Below, piece by piece: positions 44,969 through 56,310 of a DNA stretch of 64,000 nucleotides. Numbering within the stretch: position 1 is the stretch's first letter; the number at the start of each line of letters is the position of its first letter. The notes below the pieces were generated by a model that made no database searches, was not told the DNA's origin, and was given only the letters and a program-made list of their open reading frames with translations. The DNA comes from Scatophagus argus (Eukaryota > Chordata > Actinopteri > Scatophagidae): NCBI RefSeq assembly GCF_020382885.2, contig NC_058508.1, positions 1,356,055-1,420,054 of the forward strand. The letters run 5' to 3'. Made by a program: the position numbers and the translations under genes.

Positions 44969-46277
44969 ACCGGTCAAGGCAGATGGCCGCCCATCTTGAG
45001 CCGGGGTCTGCTCCGAGGTTTCTGCCTTCTAAAAGGCAGTTTTTCCTCGCCACTGTCGCCAAGTGCTTGCTCAAGGGGGAATGTTGGGCTCTCTCTATTT
45101 TACAATTTAATTAAAGAGTTTGGTCTAGACCTGCTCTAATTGGAAAGTGTCATGAGATAACTTTTGTTGTGAATTGGCGCTATATAAATAAACTGAATTG
45201 AATTGAATTGAATTGACTGGGCCTCCCTCACAGTCCCAACTGAGCCCACCCCACACTGCTGAGTGTGACATGTGTGACTCTAACATCAAAAAGACTCAGT
45301 GAGCTGTAATGAAACAAAAGCAGAAAGACACCTATGAGCAAACATTTGCCCAATCCCCTCTTTCCCTGCCCACACAAATGAGTAGGCGTCTGGCCAAGTT
45401 CATAGGAGCCAAAGCCCTTGTACAGTGTAACTTAAACAGCTTGATAGTCAAAGCATTGCTGGACACGGGAGTTCAAGTGAGCATGATTGAGTGAAGCTGG
45501 AAAGAGTAATACTACCAGACACACCAGTCAGACCGCTCAGTGAAATATTTGATGACAAGGAAGAGCTAGAGGTCCAGGCTGTGAATGGAGACATTCTTCC
45601 TTTTGATGGCTGGGTCCTCATCACAGTCAGCTTGAGTGGAAATGCCAGCTTCAGTGAACCCATAACAGTACCTTTCCTTGTCTGCAGTGTTCCACTTGGC
45701 CAGCCACTACTTGGATTCAATGTGCTGGAGGAAGTGGTCCGAAGTCGACCAGCAGAACTCGTCTCAGCTTTTATCGCTCTCCTTGCTGATGCAATGTCAA
45801 TGCCTACTGAGAAAGCTGAGTCACTAGAGACCTTTATTCAAGCTGGCAAAACATCTGCGCATCATGGACGGCTGCGGACTGGCACTCATGATACGATTAT
45901 TCCAGCTGGACAAGTAGCTTGGATAAAATGCCAGGTTCCATCTGCTATCGATCAACCAGATCTTCTTTTATTTGAACCTAATGAAGATGATGCGCACTTG
46001 TCAGAGTTAATGGTAGGAGAGGGCCTACTGAAAGTGCAGAGTTCAAAGAGACCCTATGTTACTATCCCAGTAAAGAATAGCGCAAAACATTCAGTCACTA
46101 TACCAAGAAAGACAGCCCTAGGTAGTGTTCAGACTGTGGCAAAGGTGATTCAAAAAGACCCACTGGAGGGATCCAAGACAAGAACAGCGGTCAGTAACGC
46201 TCCAGTAACAACCACTACAACCAGTCCAGTCTTGTGGCAGCCTCCAGACTCTATGCACAGTAAGTGCTAAACTGTTA
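43083..46277 (+). mobile_element. gag/protease fossil (inverted copy, interrupted by a LINE)
   Basis: The same fossil as in D1 and D2, here on the plus strand: gag-like part at about 43083-43579 and protease-like part with LLDTGVQVSMI at about 45220-46277. An L2-like LINE (43580-45217) sits between. Broken; about three breaks besides the LINE. Confidence 0.7.
43580..45217 (+). mobile_element. L2-like LINE, 5'-truncated, inserted in the gag/protease fossil
   Basis: The insertion begins at the catalytic YADDTQLY of the reverse transcriptase. It runs open to 44431 through the C-terminal segment (LHWLPVKFRIDFKILLLTYK, SRLKTFLFDKAY). A 3' UTR with a CT-repeat (about 44922-44961) and a TTGAA-repeat tail (45196-45217) follow. 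It is absent from D1 and D2, where the host site is continuous. About five host bases were lost at the site. The same family occurs at 61938-62941. Its 5' truncation rules out autonomous activity. Confidence 0.88.
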
Positions 46278-47262
46278 CCGGTAATGAAAGTTTGGAAATG
46301 CATTCAAATCAATTTAAATGGATAATTATTTAGCATGGATTTTGTATTTAGTATTGATGTAAACATGTATTCTGTATATGGAGATTTAGTTTCTAATGGG
46401 TATTTGTTTGACATGGAAATTGAAATACATATGTTACATGACATTAGACATAAAGTATACATTGCATGTAAAGATGATTCTTAAAGGGAAAATGTACCTA
46501 TTCAGGGAAATGTTTAATAAAATAACTGCAGAGAGTGCAAATACGCTGTTGCCCTTCCTCATCTTTATTTCAGGATATTTATCTGTTCTTATGGTGCCGT
46601 CTCGGTGGTACCCGCTACATATAGCCCATTTTTACAAGCAGTTTGTCTCAAAGAGCTTTACATAACATCATGGCAACATCCTCTGCCCTTCGACCCTCAC
46701 ATCAACGAAGGAAAAACTCCCAGATAAACCTTTAACAAGGAAAAATGGAAGAAACCTCAGGATGAGCAATAGAGGAGGGATCCCTCACCCAGGGCGGGCA
46801 GATGTGCAATGGATTTTGTGCAGGCAAGCAGTTAACAACATGAGACATGGGATAGATGGGGAATGGACAGTGTAGATGGGGTTAAAGTTAAAGACTTGTG
46901 GCCTAAATATTGAGATAAAAGAGAGTAAAATAATTAAGCTTTGTTATGTGCTCCCTTTGGTAACCAGGACACCAACAAGAGCCTGGAGTAGCTGTCACTG
47001 TAGCGACGGCGCACAGGGAAAAAGCCTGGAGGTGTGCAGCAAGGATGCTTTTATTACCTGGATGACATGACTAAAAGGGAATGGGGACCCCCAGTGGCTC
47101 TCACCCAACTTAAACTAAACCTCACACCTAGGTATGGAGAGTGAGGTTTTGGCACTCATTCAAACAAAGGGTTGTAAAACCCTATCTTCAATCTTGTGGG
47201 GATCTCTCTATCATGAATCTCAGCACATGGCATGAGATCCCAACATTCACTATAAATTTAAA

Positions 47263-47744
47263 GATTAGATCAGATGCAACTCCCTCTGTAGAAATGTCTC
47301 TCCCGCAGTCCCTCTTTCAATTGATCCGCAGCCTTCCAGTTCTTTGCTAAGTCTTTTAGCTGTCATGTTTCCAGTAGTTATTTATTTGTTGTTTTGGACC
47401 AGGTTCCTTCAACAGTGCAATTCAAAAGGCACACTGCTGGACCACAATGAACAGCAGAGCCAATGACTTTTCCCAGGATTTTTGTAACATTTTCCCAAAA
47501 GGGATGTACTTTAGCACAAACCATTATCATATTATAGAAAGTGCCTTTATCATGGTTGTAGTGTCAAAAAAGATTAGTCAAATACTCTCATTATATACAG
47601 AAATGTAGTATGCAGTATAAAGAAATGTATGTAACTTAAAGTTGAGCAAACGTCTTAAGTTCTAATATCTTTGGATATCCATCAATTTTCAGTGGTCTCC
47701 CATGGAACATCAGAGTAAGCTTAATAACCTTAGTAAGTAGAGAT
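47263..47744. other. Unassigned sequence between inverted D and Penelope-like remains
   Basis: No coding or RNA feature recognised. It is the natural continuation of block D on the side where no 5S array is present. Confidence 0.4.
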
Positions 47745-48660
47745 TAACCTTAAAATTGATCAGGTAGGATCTCTCCAGTTATTCGTAAGTGGCGGGATCA
47801 TTAAGAAGAGTAGTGACTTTGCAATGCCAACCGTGTTAAGTACAACTGTGCATCTGCCTTTGTCCGCAGGGAAAATTGTGATGTTCTTGTCCCTTTTGAG
47901 GGATGCTAGTGCTTTTGGTTGTTCCTTATAGCTGTTTGTGTTGCCGTAATGAGGTCTACTACTGGAATCTGTTCTGGTGAGGTGGCAAAGTCACAACATC
48001 CTTCTCAGATTGGGAGAGAATTCTGTCTGATAAGTTCTTGACCCATTTCTCTTGGGAGTCTGGTGTGGTCATGTTGGGGTCCCTGTTGGATTTGGGTAGT
48101 CTGGTTTCAATTCTGGTCTGTCTGGCTTGTAGGGTTTGGAACTTCTGTTTCTGGCGTTCCTTACTCTTGCTGTGTTGGATGGTCTGTCCCTTCTCCACGA
48201 ACTTGGAAACCTCTTCCAAAACTTCATCAGGATGAAGGGAGGTAAATTTGTTAAGTAGCTGGTAGTAGCTGTTGAGTAGCTTAACATTCAGGGCCTCGAT
48301 GGTGAAGTGAACTTGTCTTATTCGTTCATTGAGGAGTTAGTTCTGGGCCTCCTGAAGGATGCATGCAGCTCTCTGGCCTTTCACCGTGGATCCAAGGTGT
48401 AGGCTGTGGGGGACAATCCTGTGTTGTCTGCACCTTAAGTTGAACCATAGGTGGTTCCTGGAATCCGCTAGTTTTCTGGAGGTCCTCTCATACTCCTGCA
48501 CCAGGCGAAGGCTGTTTCTAGGTACTTTCAGCCCCCTTTTGTTTAGGAATACAATACCCACAGAGGTTAAATACTCTGCACTCCCCACCAAAATTCAGAA
48601 CTGAAGAAGCTTTTTGGATGAGAGGCAAAACATCTTCAAGAACCCCGACAAGTCCAGATG
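47745..48660 (-). mobile_element. Penelope-like element, N-terminal remnant
   Basis: Minus-strand frames give, in order, LGSTVKGQRAACILQEAQ, then EEVSKFVEKGQTIQHSKS, WVKNLSDRILSQSEKD and a final part resembling the pre-RT region (KRDKNITIFPADKG-like). This N-terminal part is typical of Penelope-like retroelements upstream of the RT. It is broken by several frame changes and ends before the RT core. At its upstream edge (48601-48632, plus strand) is a degenerate hammerhead-like stretch. It is a different copy from 50447-52324. Confidence 0.72.
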
Positions 48661-50446
48661 CCCTAGGAATTTATTGCATGTATGTTTTTCTCTCTCTCTC
48701 TCTCTTTTCCTCTCTATCCTGTCTACTTCTTCTTCTCCTTCTTTACCCAGTCAACTATCAGCAGGATGCTTCTCCCTTGTGACCTGGGTCCTGCTCAAGG
48801 TTTCTTCCTGTCAAAACAGAGTTTTTCCTTGCCACTCACAATAGAAAAAGTAATCAAAATTATATTTCATGGAGATTCACTAAGGTTTATGAGGTATGTT
48901 CATCCACCCCTCCTGGAGGCAGACTGAAAGGACACTCAACAACCCATTCATCTGCAAGCAAACTATGTCCAACACAACATACTCAAACTATTGTGGTTAA
49001 CTTGCTTTCTGTAACACAGTGATGCTTTTATTCTGAGCACCAGGTGTCACATTCAAACTCATTCCAGCCTGAAATTTGGAGTTTTCAGTTCAGTTGAACT
49101 GGCTCGTGTGGCCCACCTCCATGTCTTTATGAAAACTCCACACAGAAAGATCTCTGCTGACTGGTGGTCTTATAATAAAACCCTCTCTGCTGTGAAGAGA
49201 AAGTGCTAAGCAATGACCCACAATGCCCCCTTGTACCAGTATCACTGAGCAGTCTAGTTGCTGCAGTCTCTGGACTGTGTTGTCAGAAAGAAGCTCAGAG
49301 ACTGCAGATTTCAGGGAGGGTCTGTTGGCAGATGGGCAAGGCCTGACACAAATCAACAAACTCAGTCAAGCACACATGCACACACACACCCCATCTAAAC
49401 TTGGTGTAAACATGTTGTTTTTGCCAAGCTTTACTGTGTGGGTGTTTGTGTGATTGCTTGTGTATGATGTTGTGTGTACAGTAGCAGATGGTGATGATGT
49501 GCTTACCTGTGCATATGTAGATAACTGGTTGATTAGGAAGATGAATCAAACAGTAAATGATGAAATATGAGTTCTGCAAACTCTCAACACCTCTCTCATT
49601 AAAATATCACCTTCTTAGATAGAAGATATCAAGTTGACAATGTGGCTGTGAACTCTCTGTCTGCCTGTCTGTCTGATGGTGGACTTTCTTGTTTGCCTGC
49701 CCATTAGCATAATAGTCTCTCAGCTGTGCTGTCTATTTTCTTCTGTATGTATTATGTATGACTTTGTATATAAGACTTGTCTTATATTCACAGACACACA
49801 GACATGCACACACACGCACACAATCTGTTTGTTAATATTGCCATCTGCTGGAAGAAGACAAAAAACATCAAGAGATCAAGTGAGATGAGCCATTTTTTAT
49901 GTGGTGGAAGCAGTACACCATGTGTTTCTGGTGTAGTGGGATGAAACTGGTGCGCTTGTCAAAAGACCAGAGGTGGAAGTATAGTATCTTCATAACTGTA
50001 AAACATCTCAATCACATCGTAGTCACAATTAGAACCAGCTTTATTTGCCAAGTGGGGGTGGATCATGTGATGATCTTAGCTCATGATAGGGGGACATTGT
50101 TCATTTGAGTACAGACAGGTAAGGAACACAGTTCTGAATACATGTGGCTGCTGAATGTTTTTCCCATAACCTTCAGCCTTGGATACTATGTGTCTGTAAG
50201 ACATTTGTGTAATAAATTATTAAACATTTGCAAGAACAAATGTTAGAAAAATATCTATTGTTTTGGTAAAGCATGTGCTCTGCTAGCAAGCAGTTAACAA
50301 CTATAGAGTTAGCTCTGTTTACTAATTGACACTGTGACTTGTAGTTATTGTGGTTGTAAAGCTGTCTTCCATGCAGTGCAGAAAATGCTTTGTATCTTTT
50401 GTAATTATTGTGCCTTTACATTGTCATGTGTGTAATTCATACTTTT
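48661..50446. other. Unassigned region, no gene recognised
   Basis: Contains a CT-rich tract near 48690-48720 and a retroelement-like 3' segment (GGTTTCTTCCTGTC, AGAGTTTTTCCTTGCC) near 48790-48840. CA/TG-rich tracts lie near 49370-49460 and 49790-49830. Frames longer than 60 codons here are weak and unrecognised. Confidence 0.4.
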
Positions 50447-50503
50447 TTATCTCAAGGAAATTCAATCGAATGCAACTGGACTTAGTTATTTGTCTTTGAA
50501 GAT

Positions 50504-50534
50504 GTTTCACCTGTCATCCAAGAGGCTTCGTCAG
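50504..50534 (-). ncRNA. Hammerhead ribozyme core (left Penelope repeat)
   Basis: On the minus strand: CTGACGA, then a hairpin GCCTCT-TGGATG-ACAGGT (one mismatch in the stem), then GAAAC. This matches the CUGANGA...GAAA core. It lies in sense relative to the element's coding strand, downstream of the coding region. Stem I/III pairing and the cleavage site were not resolved. Confidence 0.65.
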
Positions 50535-50716
50535 TTCATGCTCGCTTGACTAGGCTGGGACTAGTCCAACTAGCTGGTGTGGAGATCCAGGTATTTAACC
50601 TCTGTGGAGGCATTCACATGGCCAGTGGTGTCATAGGCTCGTTTAGTGCCCCATTGTGCCAAACGACAGTCGTTGAGAGACAGTCGTTGGGGATGGTGAG
50701 GTTGGTTTCGACTTCG

Positions 50717-51977
50717 TTAATGCTCTATTGTGTTATAACGACAGTCGTTAGAGTCACATGGGGTCCTTTGTGAATGGCAGTTGTTCTTAGAAGCTAAGTT
50801 GTTGAATCTCCTGGGAAGGGATGAAAGGGCAGCATTGTAAATTGGAGATAGGTGGTGTCGCAGACCTCCTCCTCTGTTGAGAGATGGTTTTTCTAATTTC
50901 ACATAGATGGCTTCCTTTACTCCTCTTTCAAACCATCTATCCTCTCTGTCCAAGATGTGAACATTGTTGTCCTCAAAGGAGTGAGCTTTCTCCTTCAGGT
51001 GTAGGTAGACGGCAGAATCTAGGCCTGAGGAGTTGGGCCTCCTGTAGTGGTTGTTTAGTCTCCCCAATGTAGCGGTCTTTGCATTCCTCATTGCATTGGA
51101 CAGCATACACCAGATTGCTTTTCTGAGTGTGTGGTGTTCTGTCTTTGGGATGTACCAGTCTCTGTCTGAGTGTGTTACTGGGTTTGAAATACACAGGGAT
51201 ACGGTGCTTGCTGAAGATCCTCCTGAGTTTTTCTGATACCCCAGATACATATGGGATGACTATGTTATTTCTTTTGTCCTGTTTTTCCTCCTCAACCACC
51301 TTGGTGGTGTTCTTCCTGGAACCAGCTGCAGTTTTCACAAAGGTCCAACTGGGATAACCACACGTTTTGAGGGCATCCCTCAGGTGTTTATGTTCTTCCC
51401 CTTGGGCCTCCGAGCTGGTGGGTACCTTATCAGCTCTGTGTTGCAGGGTTCTGATAACACCAAGTTTGTGTTCCAAAGGGTGTTGTGAGTCGAAAAGGAG
51501 ATATTGGTCTGTGTGTGTGGGTTTCCTGTAAACCCAAATGTGGAGGCTCCTGTCCTTTTCTATGTGGACGTCACAATCTAAGAAGGGCAAACTATTATCT
51601 TTGACATCTTCTCTGGTGAACTTGATGTTCCTGTCCACTGAGTTGATATGTTCAGTAAAGGCTTGCACTTCTTGCATTTTGATTTTGACCCACGTGTCAT
51701 CCACATATCTGAACCAGTGGCTCGGTGTTGCTCCTTCAAAGGAGTTCAGGGCCTTGCGTTCCACTTCCTCCATGTATAAATTGGCCACAATGGGAGATAC
51801 TGGTGAACCCATGGCACAGCCATGTTTCTGTCTGTAAAATTTGCCATTGAACTGGAAATATGTGGTGTTTAGGCACAAATCCAGAAGTTGGCATATGTGT
51901 TCTGGTCTGAGTTTTGTTCTGTCCTGGAGGGAGTCGTCCTGTGTAAGTCGCTCTCTTACTGTTTCCAAAGCTTCCAT
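50717..51977 (-). pseudogene. Penelope-like RT/GIY-YIG endonuclease, truncated
   Basis: The first frame (51977-50973) starts inside the RT: HGCAMGSPVSPIVANLYME, WFRYVDDTWV with the catalytic aspartates, and YRKPTHTDQYL. It then runs through a thumb/linker into the GIY-YIG start (LVYAVQCNEECKDRYIGET). The rest of the endonuclease (LNNHYRRPNSSGLDSAVYLH and downstream) continues in another frame, reaching about 50717, so a frameshift lies near 51060. The N-terminal third is missing. The RT is related to telomerase; the endonuclease would nick target DNA. Confidence 0.88.
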
Positions 51978-52236
51978 GGTTGGTATACAAGTGAACAGAG
52001 AAGAACAAAACTCACTTACTCACTAAAACTCGTTATAACACAATAGAGCATTAACAAAGTCGAAACCAACCTCACCATCCCCAACGACTGTCTCTCAACG
52101 ACTGTCGTTTGGCACAATGGGGCACTAAACGAGCCTATGACACCACTGGCCATGTGAATGCCTCCACAGAGGTTAAATACCTGGATCTCCACACCAGCTA
52201 GTTGGACTAGTCCCAGCCTAGTCAAGCGAGCATGAA

Positions 52237-52267
52237 CTGATGAAGCCTCTTGGATGAGAGGTGAAAC
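52237..52267 (+). ncRNA. Hammerhead ribozyme core (right Penelope repeat)
   Basis: On the plus strand: CTGATGA, hairpin stem GCCTCT/AGAGGT with TGGATG loop, then GAAAC, the canonical hammerhead core with stem II fully paired. Because the terminal repeats are inverted, this motif is antisense to the element's coding region. Confidence 0.7.
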
Positions 52268-52324
52268 GTTTTCAAAGACAAATAACTAAGTCCAGTTGTA
52301 TTCGATTGAATTTCCTTGAGATAA

Positions 52325-52569
52325 CCATGACCTGGATGAATGAGAATATTCACAGGCATTCTGCTGAGTTTAGTTTTAGAGTAATGTAGTCTGTGCATGA
52401 CTTTAAATTGGATTAATCAATATCTAGAGTTGATAGAACACTTGGAAATACTGGACAGGCCTTCTTCCCACAATTCCTCTGACAATGGAACACCCAGTTC
52501 CTCTGTCCATGCATCCCTGAGGTGATTGGTACTCGGTGGCTTCTCAAAGGCAGCAACAAAGCAAGAATT
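52325..52569. other. Unassigned short stretch before the Gypsy fossil
   Basis: No recognised feature. It may be part of another degraded repeat. Confidence 0.35.
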
Positions 52570-53975
52570 GGAGTCGTGTTTTTGAGTCCTGCTTTTGTGG
52601 AGTACCAGTTGTAAGAGTACGAACTTGACAACCATGGACTCAGCCGACCTAAATTTGTTACAATCATCCATTCGAGCCCAGAAGGAACGGGTTTCTCATG
52701 CCCCTGCTCTCCACCTTGCCAAGCCTGAGCGTTTTTCCAGAGATTGTGGGAATTGTCCGGTCTTGCCCCTGCGTTTGGAACCGAGCGCTCCAAGGTGGCA
52801 TTCATTATAACCCATCTCTCTGTCAGAGCCGAGGCCTGGGCTAAGGTTGAGTGGGCTCGAGACTTTCTGGGTTTGTCAATCATTGAAACTGTTCTCTTGT
52901 ACTCTGAGCAAGATTTTTGAGCAAACCACCCCTGGCCATGAGGCAGCCAGCACATGCGCTAATGGGTCTACAACAAGGCAAACAGCGTGTTATTGACTAT
53001 GTCATGAGTTCCACACCTTGGCTGCTGACAGCGGCTGGAATGCATCTTTCCTACTTGACACCTTTTTCCATGGACTTGCTGACCCGATTAAGGACCTGTT
53101 GGCTCCTGAGGATCCTTTTGATTTGGACGCTGTCAGGATTGGACGGCGTCACTGACGCAGAGAAAGGCTGAACCCCGATGCAGAGTCAAAAAGGCGCAGG
53201 CAGGCAGGTCCAAGCAATAGTCTTTATTTTAAGATAACAAAATCCAACTCAAAAAGCACACACTTACTGTGTCCTAGGATCTTTGAATAACTGTGGCTAA
53301 ACCCCTGGCAAAAACAAGGCAAGGCAAGGCAAGGCAAAACTAAACAAAAGTTCCTGGCTTGACATGGGTAAAAAACGCAGACGCACTGACAAAGGGGACT
53401 GGGAAGACAAGGACTAAATAGACACCACAACGAGACACAGGTGACACACATCAGGAGGGAGAAAACAATCAGGAAAACCAAAGCAAAGCAAAGCAAAACA
53501 GGACACACAGGGGAAGTGATGCTTTTCAAAATAAAAGCGGACATGACAAAAACCTTAAACATAATACTTGGAAACACATGACAAGACAAACATGAAACAT
53601 GGCACATGGACTGAAATCAAAAGACAAAGCATAACCAAAAACCAGGCATGACAGACACTGCTATTGCTCTGGCAATTCATATAGACACTCGCCTTGCCTA
53701 GTGCACCATAACCACAACTGTGGATAAAGAAAATTTATTACCCCTACAAACCCAGCAGCTGAAAGTTGGTGCAGCGCTTTTTGGGATTTGCAAATTTCTA
53801 CAGACGGTTCATCCGTAACTTTAGTTCTGTGGCCACTCCTCTGCATGCTTTAACCTCCCCCCATGTCAAGTTTCAGTGGACACCCCAAGCAGATCTGGCT
53901 TTTCGCAAGCTTCAGGAAAGTTTCACCACAGCCCCCATCTTCTCTCCCTGACCCACGCCTGCAGTTTTTTGCTGA
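52570..53975 (+). mobile_element. Ty3/Gypsy fossil, gag and pol scraps
   Basis: It begins with an LTR-end-like stretch (TTTTTGAGTCCTGC, matching 63800) and a leader. A gag-like part follows from about 52633 (MDSADLNLLQSS; later DYVMSS and LDA/DTAIALAIHIDTRL). A short RT/RNase H boundary part lies at about 53766-53970 ([31 protein letters not shown]). A younger solo LTR (53131-53653) sits in the gag part. Old, and broken many times over (more than four breaks). Confidence 0.75.
53131..53653 (-). mobile_element. Solo LTR (Ty3/Gypsy type) inside the Gypsy fossil
   Basis: A 523-base unit, TGTCAGGATTGG...GGCATGACA, flanked by GACGC/GACAC (one mismatch). It is of the same family as the LTR at 8122-8647, sharing ACCCCGATGCAGAGTC and GGGAAGACAAGGAC. 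A fossil with no coding part. Confidence 0.85.
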
Positions 53976-55109
53976 AGTTGGTATAGGGCAGGGACTGGCA
54001 AGTAATTTAGGCCGTGGGCCAAAATTTTTCCTTGCCACTAGGTGGAGGACCAGAACCCGGCTGTTGTACAGTGTGCAGAGAGAACTGGACCCAAAAGCAA
54101 GACCTAGAAAACAGTTCGGTTGTAAGTGGCTTTATTTTCTTGAAACAACAGAGAAAGGACGTCTTCGGTGATTCTGAGGCTTCAGGAAATGCAGGACAGG
54201 CAGGCAGACAGACAGGCAGACAGAGCAAGGCTGGAAGCAGGTGGCAGGCAGAAGTGGCTGACTCACAGGAGACCCACAGGCAATGATCTGCAGCGGAAAA
54301 GACAAGTGTAACCTATATATTACTTAATTTATGGTTCAGCTGAATACTAAACAACAGCTGAATACTAAACAACAGCATTCGATTATTGGGCCAGTGTCAG
54401 AAATCCAGATTCGGCTCTAGGAGAGGAGAATAAAATAAAAGGATTCAGTTTTTTAAGTGAGTGCTACCATATATTGTGAAAGACAACAAAAAACATAGAC
54501 AATTACATTGAATCAGATAGACAACCAATGTGCGCACAACAAAATGTACAATTTCCACACAATATAAAATACATCCTGCAAACCCTTCCAAAGGAAGGAT
54601 ACAATGCTTTGTCTGTATCCCGGAAGCACGACACAGTTCAATGACCCAAAAATGCGTGAGGGTTCTGCTTGAGAATGTCCAGGCGTATTGAGGGATTGAG
54701 GAGTGTAAGTGTAGTGGCCGTGTTTGGAAGTTGCAGAGGGGGGGGGAAGAAATGAGAAGTTGGGGCTGCTGCACAAGGGAACCTCCTACCAGCCCAAAGT
54801 GCAGTAAGGTTGATTCAGCTGAGTCCTGGGAGAATCTTCAGGCTTATCCCATTGAACTCTCTGATTCCTAGCTCGCCATCAAAACCTGGCTAATTTGCAG
54901 TTTAACAACATTCAAGCTTCGTACAAACGCTCTCGACGGCTTCGGTGGCCGGCTCCTCCAGCAACACGCGACAAGTGTGCTTCTCTTGTACTTACCGGTC
55001 GCTAGTCACTTATGCCCACTCAATTGGCCACGCTAGGTCACATGACCGTAGCAACGTGATGACGTCAGCCGCAAAATGGATTCACGATATCAGAATAGAG
55101 TAGGGGGAA
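53972..55109. repeat. Inverted block B (B'), shortened
   Basis: Reverse complement of about 4065-5187. Its inner end meets Gypsy pol sequence where copies 1 and 2 meet 5S spacer. At the outer end the first ~450 bases of B and ~90 bases of block A are missing, with an ATTA-type microhomology at the join. Broken retroelement composite. Confidence 0.85.
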
Positions 55110-55158
55110 AATAATCACAATAAATAAAGCATGTGGCATGTGCACAAACGCATCAGTA

Positions 55159-55227
55159 TGGGTCAAGAACTTATCAGAAAGAATTCTCTCCCAGTCTGAG
55201 AAGGATGTCCTGGCGAAAGGCTTGAAC
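55159..55227 (+). mobile_element. Penelope-like N-terminal scrap (inverted copy)
   Basis: Same WVKNLSERILSQSEKD fragment as at 3408-3476, carried with block A. Confidence 0.6.
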
Positions 55228-56078
55228 TTGAAAAAGCTCTACCTGTGCCCTAACACAAATGTTGCAGAGTTTTCTGAAACATAGATTCAGCTCAAAATGA
55301 TTGCCAGTGACGGCATATTAAGGATCATGCATGTTTATGTTTTGTACAAAAGCCATTCAGTTTTTTAATGTGCATCACTCTATACAACAGACTTCAGAGA
55401 CCTTATTAAATGATGCATTGTGCATAGGGCAACACTGCCGACAGCTGTAGAAATGAGAGGCTAACACTGATAGAAAACTGATAGAAAACAACACTTTGTG
55501 TATATCTGTTGCTGCCGGTCTCATTTTTTGAGTATGCCCAAGTTTGGCCAACCTGATTCAGATCAGAACCTGATTCGTTCTGTACCCACCCCTGTGGCAC
55601 AGCCAGAGGGCCTTGTGTCAGAATCAGAATACCCTTAATTTTTTTCACTTTATTATGGCTTTTTTTTTTTTTTTTTAAATGTGCTTGTAGGATAGTAAAA
55701 TGGTCAGTTCTTTGAGTAGGTCGGGGTTGGCTGAATAGTGCCACAACTCATTTTGCCCCTTCCTTTGCCCATATATTGAATGTCTTAATTTTAAATTTGA
55801 AAACTTCAGGGTTTTTTTTTCAGTTTTCAGTTTTACAGCTTTGTTTAATGTCTCGTATGCGGCTCACTGTGTTTTCTTGTCTTTTTTTTTTGTTTGTTTT
55901 GCATGCTGTCAATCTTATTTTTCATCAACATCCCTACCCATTTCTTTTGCTTCATTACGTCACTTCCTGATGCAGGATCTTACAAACATGAAACTAATCT
56001 TTATTTTATGCCGCATGTGCAAATTCCAGCAGCACGGGTCATGTGACAGGGTTAACACAGAGGAGACACAGGGGATCC

Positions 56079-56310
56079 ATTTTATACTGCTGATCCATCA
56101 GGGGTGACACACAAAAACAGACAATGTAGAGTAGCCAATTAACCCAATGTGCATGTTTTTGGTATTGTGGGAGGAAGCCAGAGTACCCAGAGAAAACCCA
56201 CGCAGGCACAGGGAGAACATGCAAACTCCACATAGAAGGGCCCAGACCGGGATTCGAACCTGGAACCCTCTTACTATGAGGTGACAGTGCTAACCACTGC
56301 ACCACCGGCC
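56079..56310 (-). repeat. tRNA-derived SINE-like repeat (inverted arm copy)
   Basis: Counterpart of 2226-2471 on the opposite strand, with the same box-B-like GGTTCGAATCCCGG. The head is slightly shortened. Confidence 0.75.

Larger units (their letters stand above)
36363..47256 (-). repeat. Inverted block D (D') with its own insertions
   Basis: Reverse complement of 15007-21626. It lacks the 2.16-kb LTR-like element (empty site at 43079-43082). It contains a Gypsy element (37334-42032) and an L2-like LINE (43580-45217) absent from D1 and D2. The match ends at 47256, plus a TTTAAA at 47257-47262 that in D1 and D2 is the 5S-array junction. Confidence 0.92.
50447..52324 (-). mobile_element. Penelope-like element with 292-base inverted terminal repeats
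   Basis: The left end (50447-50740) and right end (52031-52324) are inverted copies of each other, nearly identical. Between them the minus strand encodes the end of a Penelope RT (catalytic YVDD) and a GIY-YIG endonuclease. Each terminal repeat has a hammerhead ribozyme core. Known family features: Penelope-like elements carry LTR-like repeats in direct or inverted arrangement, often with hammerhead motifs. This copy lacks the N-terminal half of the protein, so it cannot move on its own. Confidence 0.88.

Noticed and set aside
47959-48235. Host coding gene on either strand
   Set aside because: The minus-strand frames match the N-terminal part of Penelope-like elements, and the plus-strand frames are their shadows.
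50447-52324. DNA transposon or MITE because of long inverted ends
   Set aside because: The interior encodes a Penelope RT with YVDD and a GIY-YIG endonuclease, and the ends carry hammerhead cores; no transposase is present.
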